Source of the DNA: Deltaproteobacteria bacterium UBA2385
GTDB taxonomy: Bacteria; Myxococcota_A; UBA796; UBA2385
Assembly (NCBI GenBank): GCA_002343455.1
Contig: DDSR01000267.1
Span: forward strand, 1 to 14,450
Reading direction: 5' to 3'
Length of the DNA: 14,450 nt
Position numbers and translations under genes: made by a program. How positions within the stretch are numbered: the stretch's first letter is position 1; the number at the start of each line of letters is the position of its first letter. The notes beneath the pieces are model-generated. The model worked only from the letters and a program-made list of their open reading frames with translations, was not told the DNA's origin and did not search any database. This document shows positions 1 through 5,609 of the stretch, piece by piece.

Positions 1-1011
1 ATCATCATCGTCGCCGCGACCAACCGCCCCGAGATCCTCGACCCCGCCCTGCTCCGCGCCGGACGCTTCGACCGGCAGGTGCTGGTCGACCGCCCCGATG
101 TTCGTGGCCGCGAGGCGATCCTGCGGGTGCACGCCAAGGACATGAAGCTGGCCCCCCAGGTCGAGCTGGGCGAGCTGGCCCGCCTGACCCCCGGCTTCGC
201 CGGCGCCGACCTCGCCAACGCGCTCAACGAGGGCGCGCTGCTGGCCGCCCGGCGGGGCAAGAGCCACATCGAGATGCTGGACCTCTCCGACGCCGTCGAG
301 CGCATCGTCGCCGGCCTCGAGAAGAAGTCCCGCCGCCTCTCCGAGCAGGAGAAGCGCGTCGTCGCCTTCCACGAGGCCGGGCACGCCATCTGCGCGGCGG
401 CCTGCCCCGGCGCCGACCCGGTCCAGAAGATCAGCATCATCCCGCGGGGCATCGGGGCGCTCGGCTACACGCTGCAGATGCCGCTGGAGGACCGCTACCT
501 GATGAGCCGCAGCGAGCTGCTGAACCGGCTCTCGGTGCTCTACGGCGGCCGCGTGGCTGAAGAGCTGGTCTTCGGGGACTTCACGACCGGCGCGGGCGAC
601 GACATCCGCAAGGCCAGCGACCTGGCCCGGCGCATGGTCGGCCAGTTCGGCATGAGCGCGCGGATGGGCCCGGTCGACTACGGCGGCGAGATGCAGAACC
701 CCTTCGGCATCGGCGGAGGCGGCTCGCGCGACATCTCGATCAGCGAGGAGACCGCCCAGCAGCTGGATCAAGAGGTCCGGCGCATCCTGGACGACGCCCA
801 CAACCGGGCCCGGCACATCCTGGCCGAGAACGAGGCCCTGCTCCACCGGATGGCGGAGGAGCTGCTCAGCCGCGAGGTGCTCGACCACGAGCGGCTCTCG
901 GCCTACTTCACCGAAGTGGTCCGCAACACGATGGAGGGCCCGCGGCTGCGCGAGGTGCTGGAGCTGGCCACCCGCAAGGCGGCCGGGGCGGAGGCGCTCG
1001 AGGCAGAGTGA
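1..1011 (+). CDS. ftsH: ATP-dependent zinc metalloprotease FtsH, C-terminal part (5' end outside window)
   Basis: FtsH is a membrane-anchored hexameric AAA+ protease that degrades misfolded membrane proteins and some regulators. The frame is open from base 1, so the gene starts upstream; the transmembrane segments, Walker A and Walker B are not in the window. The 336 visible residues begin inside the AAA second region of homology (ATNRPEILDPALLRAGRFDR, with the arginine fingers), pass the AAA lid, and enter the M41 peptidase domain. The zinc motif HEAGH is at visible residues 124-128 (nt 370-384). The third zinc ligand is probably the second Asp of TTGAGDDI (nt 601-603). The C-terminus is a normal helical tail ending in EALEAE. 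The stop at 1009-1011 lies inside a tandem repeat. Identification is firm; only the amino-terminal part is missing. Confidence 0.96.
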   Translation: MIIVAATNRPEILDPALLRAGRFDRQVLVDRPDVRGREAILRVHAKDMKLAPQVELGELARLTPGFAGADLANALNEGALLAARRGKSHIEMLDLSDAVERIVAGLEKKSRRLSEQEKRVVAFHEAGHAICAAACPGADPVQKISIIPRGIGALGYTLQMPLEDRYLMSRSELLNRLSVLYGGRVAEELVFGDFTTGAGDDIRKASDLARRMVGQFGMSARMGPVDYGGEMQNPFGIGGGGSRDISISEETAQQLDQEVRRILDDAHNRARHILAENEALLHRMAEELLSREVLDHERLSAYFTEVVRNTMEGPRLREVLELATRKAAGAEALEAE

Positions 1012-1050
1012 CTGGCGGGCAGAGTGACTGGCGGGCAGGGTGACTGCGCG
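1005..1050. repeat. Three tandem copies of a 16-bp unit across the ftsH stop codon
   Basis: The unit AGAGTGACTGGCGGGC occurs at 1005-1020 and again, identically, at 1021-1036; a degenerate, shortened third copy (AGGGTGACTGCGCG) follows at 1037-1050. The first unit contains the ftsH stop codon TGA, so each copy carries a TGA. No dyad symmetry or terminator is obvious. It looks like local slippage or tandem duplication at the gene end. Confidence 0.9.
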
Positions 1051-1064
1051 AGGGGTGTGAGCTC

Positions 1065-1093
1065 CTGGCACCCTCCGCGGGCCGGGCTAAGCC
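1065..1093 (+). promoter_or_regulatory. Putative sigma70-like promoter of the peroxiredoxin gene
   Basis: A -35-like CTGGCA (1065-1070) is followed after 17 bp by a -10-like TAAGCC (1088-1093). The ATG at 1100 lies only 6 nt after the -10 box, and no Shine-Dalgarno sequence is visible, so the transcript may start at or next to the start codon. The boxes are only partial matches, so this is tentative. Confidence 0.35.
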
Positions 1094-1099
1094 TCCACC

Positions 1100-1702
1100 A
1101 TGACGCTCCTCCTCTTCCTCGCTTGCATGGCCAAAGACAGCCCCTCCGACCCGACCAGCGACGGGGGTGGGACCGACGGCGGCGCTGACGCGGCGGCCAC
1201 CGATGGGGGCACCGACGGCGGCCTCGCCACCGGGCTCATCGGCAGCGCGCCCGCCAAGGCCATCCCCGCGCCCGAGTTCGTCGCCACCAACCGCGACGGC
1301 TCGGGCCGCTCGCGCGAGGACCTGCTCGGCCACCCCACCGTCATCTGGTTCTACCCAGCCGCCTCGACCGCCGGTTGAACGCTGGAGGGTTGCGGGTACC
1401 GCGACCTCCAGTCCGAATTCGACGCCCTGGGCGTGAAGATCGTAGCGGTGGGCTTCAACACCCCCGAAGAGAACCAGGCCTGGGCCGAAGACCAGAGCTA
1501 CCTGTACGAGATCTGGTCCGACGTCGACAAGACCCTGGCCCTGACCTACGGCTCGGTGGCCACCAGCAGCGCGCAGTACCCCGGCCGGGTGACCCGGGTG
1601 CTGGACGCCGAGGGCTCGCTCGTGCTGGAGTACGATGTCTCGAACATCGGTACCCACCCGGCCGATGTGCTCTCCGACTGCCGGGTGCTCTTCGGGGACT
1701 GA
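1100..1702 (+). CDS. Selenocysteine-containing BCP/PrxQ-type peroxiredoxin lipoprotein (in-frame TGA at 1376-1378 read as Sec)
   Basis: This is an AhpC/TSA-family thiol (here selenol) peroxidase that would reduce hydroperoxides. Read through one TGA it gives 200 residues. Residues 1-9 (MTLLLFLAC) form a very short lipoprotein signal with Cys9 as lipidation site, followed by a Thr/Asp/Gly-rich linker to about residue 50. The peroxiredoxin domain then runs to the end. The active-site motif PxxxTxxC is present with TGA-encoded U93 in the peroxidatic position (P86, T90, U93); the resolving Cys98 follows five residues on, as in E. coli BCP (CTxxxCGxRD). The frame stays in register on both sides, with typical peroxiredoxin sequence after the TGA (GVKIVAVGFNTPEE). 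The start is fixed by an in-frame TAA at 1088-1090. The ceramidase-like gene begins 6 nt downstream. Without Sec insertion, the product would be a 92-residue fragment lacking the active site. Sec is inferred from sequence; the fold is near certain. Confidence 0.88.
1376..1411 (+). promoter_or_regulatory. UGA codon plus bacterial SECIS-like hairpin for selenocysteine insertion
   Basis: TGA (1376-1378) is followed by a hairpin. The lower stem is 1382-1388 (CTGGAGG) with 1405-1411 (CCTCCAG), seven perfect pairs. G1389 is bulged. The upper stem is 1390-1395 with 1399-1404 (six pairs, one a U-G wobble). The apical loop is G1396-U1397-A1398. The loop starts 17 nt after the UGA and begins with G, followed by U. 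Bacterial SECIS elements, as I recall the published consensus, have a 16-37 nt UGA-to-loop distance, a short loop with a G in its first two bases and an upper stem of at least 4 bp. SelB would bind here and deliver Sec-tRNA. Confidence 0.8.
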
Positions 1703-1708
1703 GCCCGT

Positions 1709-3388
1709 ATGCTCCCGCTCCTGCTGCTCTTCGCCTGCCCGACCAAGACCGAGCCCCTCGACACCGCTGGGGACGGCGGGACCGCCGCCTGGAGGCCGGA
1801 CCGGGTCTGCCCCGGCGACGCCGGCTGCCTCTCCAACGACGGGCCGCTGCAGGCCGGCGCCGCCGCCCTGACCATCACCCCCACCTGCTTCGAGTCCTGG
1901 GAGGACGCCGACGGCGACGCCCGCTACTCCGCCAGCAGCGAGGCCTTCTTCGACTGCGGCTGCGACCGGCTCTGCGAGGGGGACGAGGGCTGGCCGGGCG
2001 CGGACGAGGGCGAGGCGGACGGCGTCTTCCAGGCGGTCTGGCTGGCCGGCTTCGGGCAGGGGCGGGCCGCCGCCGGGGTCGCTGACGACCTCTGGGCCCG
2101 GGCGGTGGTCTTCGACCAGGGCAATGTGCGCGTGGCCATCGTCGCCCTCGACCTGGTCGGCTGGTTCTACGACGACACCGTCGCCATCCGCGAGGCCGTC
2201 GAGGCCGCGGACCTCGACGTGGACCACGTCATCGTGCACGCCACCCATCAGCACGAGGGCCCCGACACCATGGGCCAGTGGGGCCCCAGCCTGTCCAAGC
2301 CGGGCACCGATCGCGCCTACATGGACCAGATCGTCAGCACCGCCGCCCAGGCGGTCGGCCAGGCCGTGGCCGCGCTCCAGCCGGCCACCCTGCGGGCCGG
2401 GGCCATCGACACGGCCGCGCCCTTCGGCGCCAAGGGCACCCGCAACACCGTGCGCGACAGCCGCGACCCGGTCGTCATCGACGAGCTGCTCTACACCGCG
2501 CACCTCCAGGCCGCCGACGGCCAGTCGATCGCCACCCTGGTCAACTGGAGCAACCACCCCGAGGCCGTCGGCAGCGACAACCTGCTCATCACCAGCGACT
2601 TCTCGCACTACCTGCGCCAGGGCGTCGAGCAGGGCGTGGGCGGCCGACCCGGCCTGGGCGGCACGGCCATCTTCCTCAACGGCACCGTCGGCGGCCTGAT
2701 GACCCCGCTGGGCATCACCGTCACCGACCTCGACGGCGTTGACCACTCCGGCAACACCTTCGACAAGGCGCAGGCCCTGGGCGAGCTGTTGGCCGACCTC
2801 GCCCTCCAGGCGGTCGAGTCCAGCGCCGCTTCGGATGAGCCCCTCCTCTCCCTGCGCAGCCACCAGCTCTACATCCCGGTCGAGAACTTCGCCTTCCAGG
2901 CGCTCTTCCTGATCGGGATCTTCGAGCGGGGGCTGTACAACTACGACCCCGAGGCCGATCTCGACGAATACAACCGGCCCGACATCCTGACCGGGATCGA
3001 CCTGCTGCGGCTGGGCCCGGTGGCCATGCTGACCGTGCCCGGCGAGCTGGCCCCCGAGGTGGCCATCGGCGGCTACGACGGCTCCCGCGTGAACACCGAC
3101 GAGGACAGCCTGATCGACCCCGACAACGAGAACCCGCCCGAGCTGGACCTCGCGCCCGAGGGGCCCTACCTCAAGGAGCAGATGGCCGCCGAGCACGCCT
3201 GGATCATCGGCCTGGGCAACGACGAGATCGGCTACCTGATCCCGGCCTACGACTACAAGCTCAGCGAGTCGGTGCCCTACCTGGAAGAGGCGCCCGGCCA
3301 CCACTACGAAGAGACCAACTCCATCGGCCCGCAGGCGACCCCGCTGATCGAGGAGCTCGCCCGGCAGCTCATCGCCTGGGAGGGATAG
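1709..3388 (+). CDS. Neutral/alkaline ceramidase-like lipoprotein (amidohydrolase)
   Basis: The 559-residue product resembles the N-terminal catalytic domain of neutral/alkaline non-lysosomal ceramidases, zinc enzymes that hydrolyse the amide bond of ceramides. The signal MLPLLLLFAC gives Cys10 as lipidation site, so it is probably anchored in a membrane facing the periplasm or outside. An Asp-rich stretch with Ca-loop appearance (DADGDARYS) and several Cys lie near residues 70-95. Candidate zinc ligands: His180/His182 in HATHQHEGPDT, His283 in NWSNHPE, Glu446 in VPGELAPE and Tyr509 in LGNDEIGYLIP, matching the His/His/Glu/Tyr set known from the Pseudomonas enzyme. NGTVGG after the second His also fits. 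The C-terminal beta-sandwich of full ceramidases appears absent. The start is fixed by an in-frame stop (1700-1702) just upstream, and the gene is probably co-transcribed with the peroxiredoxin. The substrate is not known; many bacterial members are uncharacterised. Confidence 0.85.
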   Translation: MLPLLLLFACPTKTEPLDTAGDGGTAAWRPDRVCPGDAGCLSNDGPLQAGAAALTITPTCFESWEDADGDARYSASSEAFFDCGCDRLCEGDEGWPGADEGEADGVFQAVWLAGFGQGRAAAGVADDLWARAVVFDQGNVRVAIVALDLVGWFYDDTVAIREAVEAADLDVDHVIVHATHQHEGPDTMGQWGPSLSKPGTDRAYMDQIVSTAAQAVGQAVAALQPATLRAGAIDTAAPFGAKGTRNTVRDSRDPVVIDELLYTAHLQAADGQSIATLVNWSNHPEAVGSDNLLITSDFSHYLRQGVEQGVGGRPGLGGTAIFLNGTVGGLMTPLGITVTDLDGVDHSGNTFDKAQALGELLADLALQAVESSAASDEPLLSLRSHQLYIPVENFAFQALFLIGIFERGLYNYDPEADLDEYNRPDILTGIDLLRLGPVAMLTVPGELAPEVAIGGYDGSRVNTDEDSLIDPDNENPPELDLAPEGPYLKEQMAAEHAWIIGLGNDEIGYLIPAYDYKLSESVPYLEEAPGHHYEETNSIGPQATPLIEELARQLIAWEG

Positions 3389-3395
3389 AGCTTTC

Positions 3396-3424
3396 TTGCT
3401 GGGCCCGGGCCCGGTGACTAGCCT
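3396..3424 (+). promoter_or_regulatory. Putative promoter upstream of the DnaJ-like gene
   Basis: TTGCTG (3396-3401) and TAGCCT (3419-3424) are separated by 17 bp. The spacer contains the palindrome GGGCCCGGGCCC. A clear Shine-Dalgarno GGAGG (3434-3438) follows, 7 nt before the ATG at 3446, so this transcript would have a short leader. The promoter boxes are partial matches; the ribosome site is convincing. Confidence 0.4.
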
Positions 3425-3445
3425 TGGGCCAATGGAGGACCTCCG

Positions 3446-4444
3446 ATGCGCGACCCCTACACCGTCCTGGGAGTCGCTCGCGATGCCAGCGCGGACGACA
3501 TCCGCAAGGCCTACAAGAAGCTGGCCCGCAAGCACCACCCCGACGTGGCCAAGACCGAGGCCGACGCCTCGCGTTTCACCGAGATCAACGCCGCCTACGA
3601 CGTGCTGGGCGACGAGGACAAGCGCAAGCTCTTCGACGACTTCGGCGAGGCCAGCACCCGGCCGGGCTTCGACGCCGATCGAGCCCGCGCCTGGAAGCAG
3701 CAGGGCTTCGGCGGCGGTCCCTTCGACGGCCAGCGCGGCACGCCCGGCGGCGGCTTCCGCTGGTCCAGCGACGGGCCCGACTTCAGCGGCGGCTTCGGCG
3801 GCTCGCCCGACGACATCCCGCGTGCGCGGCGACGCGGCCGGGGCCGGGGCCGGGGCCGGGGCCCGATCAAGGGCCAGGACATCGCGGCCGAGGTCCACGT
3901 CAGCCTGCGCGACGTCGCCCGGAACGAGCCGATCGAGCTGAGCCTGCGGCGCCCGGTGCGCAGCGACGAGTCCGGCACACCCACCCTGATCCTCAACGAG
4001 CAGAGCCTCAAAGTGCGCCTGCCTCCGGCGGTCGAGGACGGCCGCACCATCCGGCTCCGCGGCAAGGGCGGCGACTCGCTCCACGGCGGGCCCGCCGGGG
4101 ATCTGCTGCTGACCGTGCGGATCGACCCCTCGCCCGGACTTCGCCGCGACGGCGATGTGCTCGAGCTGGACCTGCCCATCACCTTCGCCGAGGCCCTCTC
4201 CGGAGGCCGGGTGACCATTCCCACCTTCGAAGGCGAGGTCAAGCTGACGCTGCCGCCCTGCCCCTCGCCCGAGCAGCGCCTGCGGTTGCGCGGCAAGGGC
4301 ATGAAGCTGGCCGAGGGGCGGGGAGATCTGCTGGTCGTCCTGCGCCCGGTCGCGCCCCGTTCGGCCGGGCCCGAGGCCGAGGCCCTGGCGGCTCAGCTCG
4401 CCGCCCTCTACCAGGAGGATGTGCGGGCCTCCCTATTGATCTGA
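3446..4444 (+). CDS. Class-B DnaJ/CbpA-like co-chaperone
   Basis: Hsp40 proteins stimulate the ATPase of DnaK and deliver substrates to it in the cytoplasm. The product has 332 residues. The J domain is residues 1-65, starting MRDPYTVLGV, with the HPD motif at 31-33. A Gly/Phe-rich linker (about 90-130) follows, then a basic Arg-Gly run (RRRGRGRGRGRGP, around residues 127-139). The two C-terminal substrate-binding beta domains (about 145-310) contain the typical VRLPPAVEDG and RLRGKGM motifs. No CxxCxGxG zinc-finger repeats are present, so it is CbpA-like rather than DnaJ proper. The start is supported by GGAGG 7 nt upstream. It stands alone, not beside dnaK/grpE. The Gly-Arg run is encoded by a six-base microsatellite. 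Family assignment is firm; the exact paralogue name is not. Confidence 0.93.
   Translation: MRDPYTVLGVARDASADDIRKAYKKLARKHHPDVAKTEADASRFTEINAAYDVLGDEDKRKLFDDFGEASTRPGFDADRARAWKQQGFGGGPFDGQRGTPGGGFRWSSDGPDFSGGFGGSPDDIPRARRRGRGRGRGRGPIKGQDIAAEVHVSLRDVARNEPIELSLRRPVRSDESGTPTLILNEQSLKVRLPPAVEDGRTIRLRGKGGDSLHGGPAGDLLLTVRIDPSPGLRRDGDVLELDLPITFAEALSGGRVTIPTFEGEVKLTLPPCPSPEQRLRLRGKGMKLAEGRGDLLVVLRPVAPRSAGPEAEALAAQLAALYQEDVRASLLI
3836..3863. repeat. GGCCGG hexanucleotide microsatellite inside the dnaJ-like gene
   Basis: Four perfect GGCCGG units (3836-3859) are followed by GGCC. The unit is two codons (Gly-Arg), so gain or loss of units would keep the frame and change only the length of the basic linker between the Gly/Phe region and the C-terminal domains. 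Confidence 0.9.
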
Positions 4445-4524
4445 GAGCGATGTAGCCGCGCGAGCCCTCGCAGAGCTATGCTCCAGGTTGCACGGCAGAC
4501 TCGGATGCCGGCGAACACCATCTT

Positions 4525-4540
4525 GCGGCCTGCGGGCCGC
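4525..4540 (+). other. Small hairpin just upstream of the ribosome site of the 4554 lipoprotein gene
   Basis: GCGGCC (4525-4530) pairs with GGCCGC (4535-4540) around the loop TGCG. It lies 4 nt before the Shine-Dalgarno GGAGGA (4545-4550) and may affect translation or mRNA stability. A -10-like TATGCT (4477-4482) lies upstream but has no convincing -35 partner. Confidence 0.4.
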
Positions 4541-4553
4541 CCCTGGAGGAGAC

Positions 4554-5498
4554 ATGACTCTGCTGAGCATTCTGGCGCTCACGCTCATCGGCTGCGGCGA
4601 CAAGGACGGTGACGACACCGCCACGGACGGCGGCACCGGCGACGGTGGCGGCACCGGCGTCGACATCAGCGCCTACATCAACGTCACCGACGCCCACCAG
4701 GGCGACATCGACTCCTGCTGCGAGCTCGGTGGCTCGGGCGCGACCTCGGACTGCTGGGACGGCAGCTCCTGGATCGTCCAGGCCATCGACTCGACCAAGC
4801 AGGTCGACGCGGCGCTGGTCGGCAACATCGCCGACTTCGAGTCCGGCGACCCCGTCGCCGACGCGACGCTGTCCCTGTGGTTCCTCAACGACCCGACGGT
4901 CGGCGCGCCCGACTACTCGGTCGTCGGGGACGCCGACGGCATCGTCGCCTCGACCTTCAAGACCTGCACCCCGATCGCCTACAAGACCTCGACCGACCCG
5001 GCGCTCGACGCCACCGTCGACACCTACGAGATCAACCAGATCGAGGCCTACACCGAAGGCACCATCGACACCGAGTTCAACTCGGTCTCGTCGACCACCT
5101 ACGCGATCATCCCCTCGCTGCTGGGCGTCTCGCCCGACGGCGACAAGGGCACCATCGCCGGCGCGGCCTACGACTGCGGCGGCGCCCCGATCAAGGGCGC
5201 CCAGGTCGTGGTGCGCGATCCCTCGACCGGGGAGATCCCCGAGTCGCTGGTGGTCAAGTACTTCGTCGACAGCTTCCCCAACCGCAACCAGCCCTACACC
5301 TCGGAAGATGGTCTGTGGGTGGCGATCAACGTGCCCGAGGGCACCTGGGACGTCGAGCTGTACGTGGCCGACGGTGACGGTGGCCACACCAACATCGGCA
5401 AGACGATCGCCTACATCTTCCCGGGCAGCATCATGATCTCGAACGTCTATACGGGCTTCGGGGACGGAAAGCGCTACCCGGACATCTGCCTGCTCTGA
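4554..5498 (+). CDS. Lipoprotein with carboxypeptidase-regulatory-like (Ig-like) domain, function unknown
   Basis: The product has 314 residues. Residues 1-14 (MTLLSILALTLIGC) are a lipoprotein signal with Cys14 as lipidation site. A linker of Asp/Gly/Thr follows (about 15-36). The rest is a beta-rich exported region. The C-terminal half (about 200-300) has a pattern like carboxypeptidase-regulatory or transthyretin-like domains: a GTIAGAAYDCGGAPIKGAQV strand pair and later GLWVAINVPEGTWDVELYV. An earlier segment (SGDPVADATLSLWF) may be a second such domain. Five Cys follow the lipidated one before residue 150, so disulfides are possible. The start was chosen for GGAGG 4 nt upstream and the signal peptide; the frame itself extends farther up without support. 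A strong hairpin follows the stop. No enzymatic motif is visible; it is probably a surface or periplasmic structural or binding protein. Confidence 0.8.
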   Translation: MTLLSILALTLIGCGDKDGDDTATDGGTGDGGGTGVDISAYINVTDAHQGDIDSCCELGGSGATSDCWDGSSWIVQAIDSTKQVDAALVGNIADFESGDPVADATLSLWFLNDPTVGAPDYSVVGDADGIVASTFKTCTPIAYKTSTDPALDATVDTYEINQIEAYTEGTIDTEFNSVSSTTYAIIPSLLGVSPDGDKGTIAGAAYDCGGAPIKGAQVVVRDPSTGEIPESLVVKYFVDSFPNRNQPYTSEDGLWVAINVPEGTWDVELYVADGDGGHTNIGKTIAYIFPGSIMISNVYTGFGDGKRYPDICLL

Positions 5499-5508
5499 GA
5501 CAGCCCGC

Positions 5509-5534
5509 CGCGGGGTCCCCCACGGGGCCCCGCG
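5509..5534 (+). terminator. Strong GC hairpin after the 4554 lipoprotein gene
   Basis: An 11-bp stem (5509-5519 with 5524-5534, one U-G pair) closes on a 4-nt loop (CCAC), 10 nt after the stop codon. No U-tract follows (ATGGTG...), so it may be a weak or factor-assisted terminator, or an mRNA 3' stabiliser. Confidence 0.55.
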
Positions 5535-5553
5535 ATGGTGTACCCTCACCGCT

Positions 5554-5585
5554 GGCCGCGCCGCGCTCCCGGGCTCGGCGCGGCC
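5554..5585 (+). terminator. Second hairpin, 10-bp perfect stem with pyrimidine-rich tail, before the porin gene
   Basis: GGCCGCGCCG (5554-5563) pairs perfectly with CGGCGCGGCC (5576-5585) around a 12-nt loop, and TTCTCATTCC follows. It ends 24 nt before the porin ATG at 5610. It could be the second half of a double terminator, or an attenuator-like leader structure if a promoter lies at the -10-like TACCCT (5541-5546). No good -35 was found for that box. Confidence 0.5.
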
Positions 5586-5609
5586 TTCTCATTCCTACCG
5601 GACGGTCCC

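Noticed and set aside
1005..1050. Tandem repeats as a CRISPR or phage attachment site
   Set aside because: The units are directly adjacent with no spacers, only three copies exist, and there is no integrase, tRNA or cas gene nearby.
1376..1378. The TGA as a pseudogene lesion or sequencing error
   Set aside because: Cannot be fully excluded, but the exact replacement of the peroxidatic Cys, the intact frame afterwards and the SECIS-like hairpin at the right distance favour selenocysteine.
1433..1702. A separate small gene starting with GTG
   Set aside because: It is the in-frame second half of the peroxiredoxin. It lacks the active site and a ribosome site and begins in the middle of a conserved peroxiredoxin strand.
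908..4084. A 1058-codon open frame on the minus strand
   Set aside because: It is antisense to the peroxiredoxin, ceramidase-like and dnaJ-like genes, has low-complexity Val/Gly/Ala/Asp composition and no recognisable domain. Such frames arise from high third-position GC.
5535..5609. An upstream start for the porin gene (ATG 5535)
   Set aside because: It would place a stable hairpin in the coding region and a long Arg/Pro-rich stretch before a perfect signal peptide that starts at 5610.
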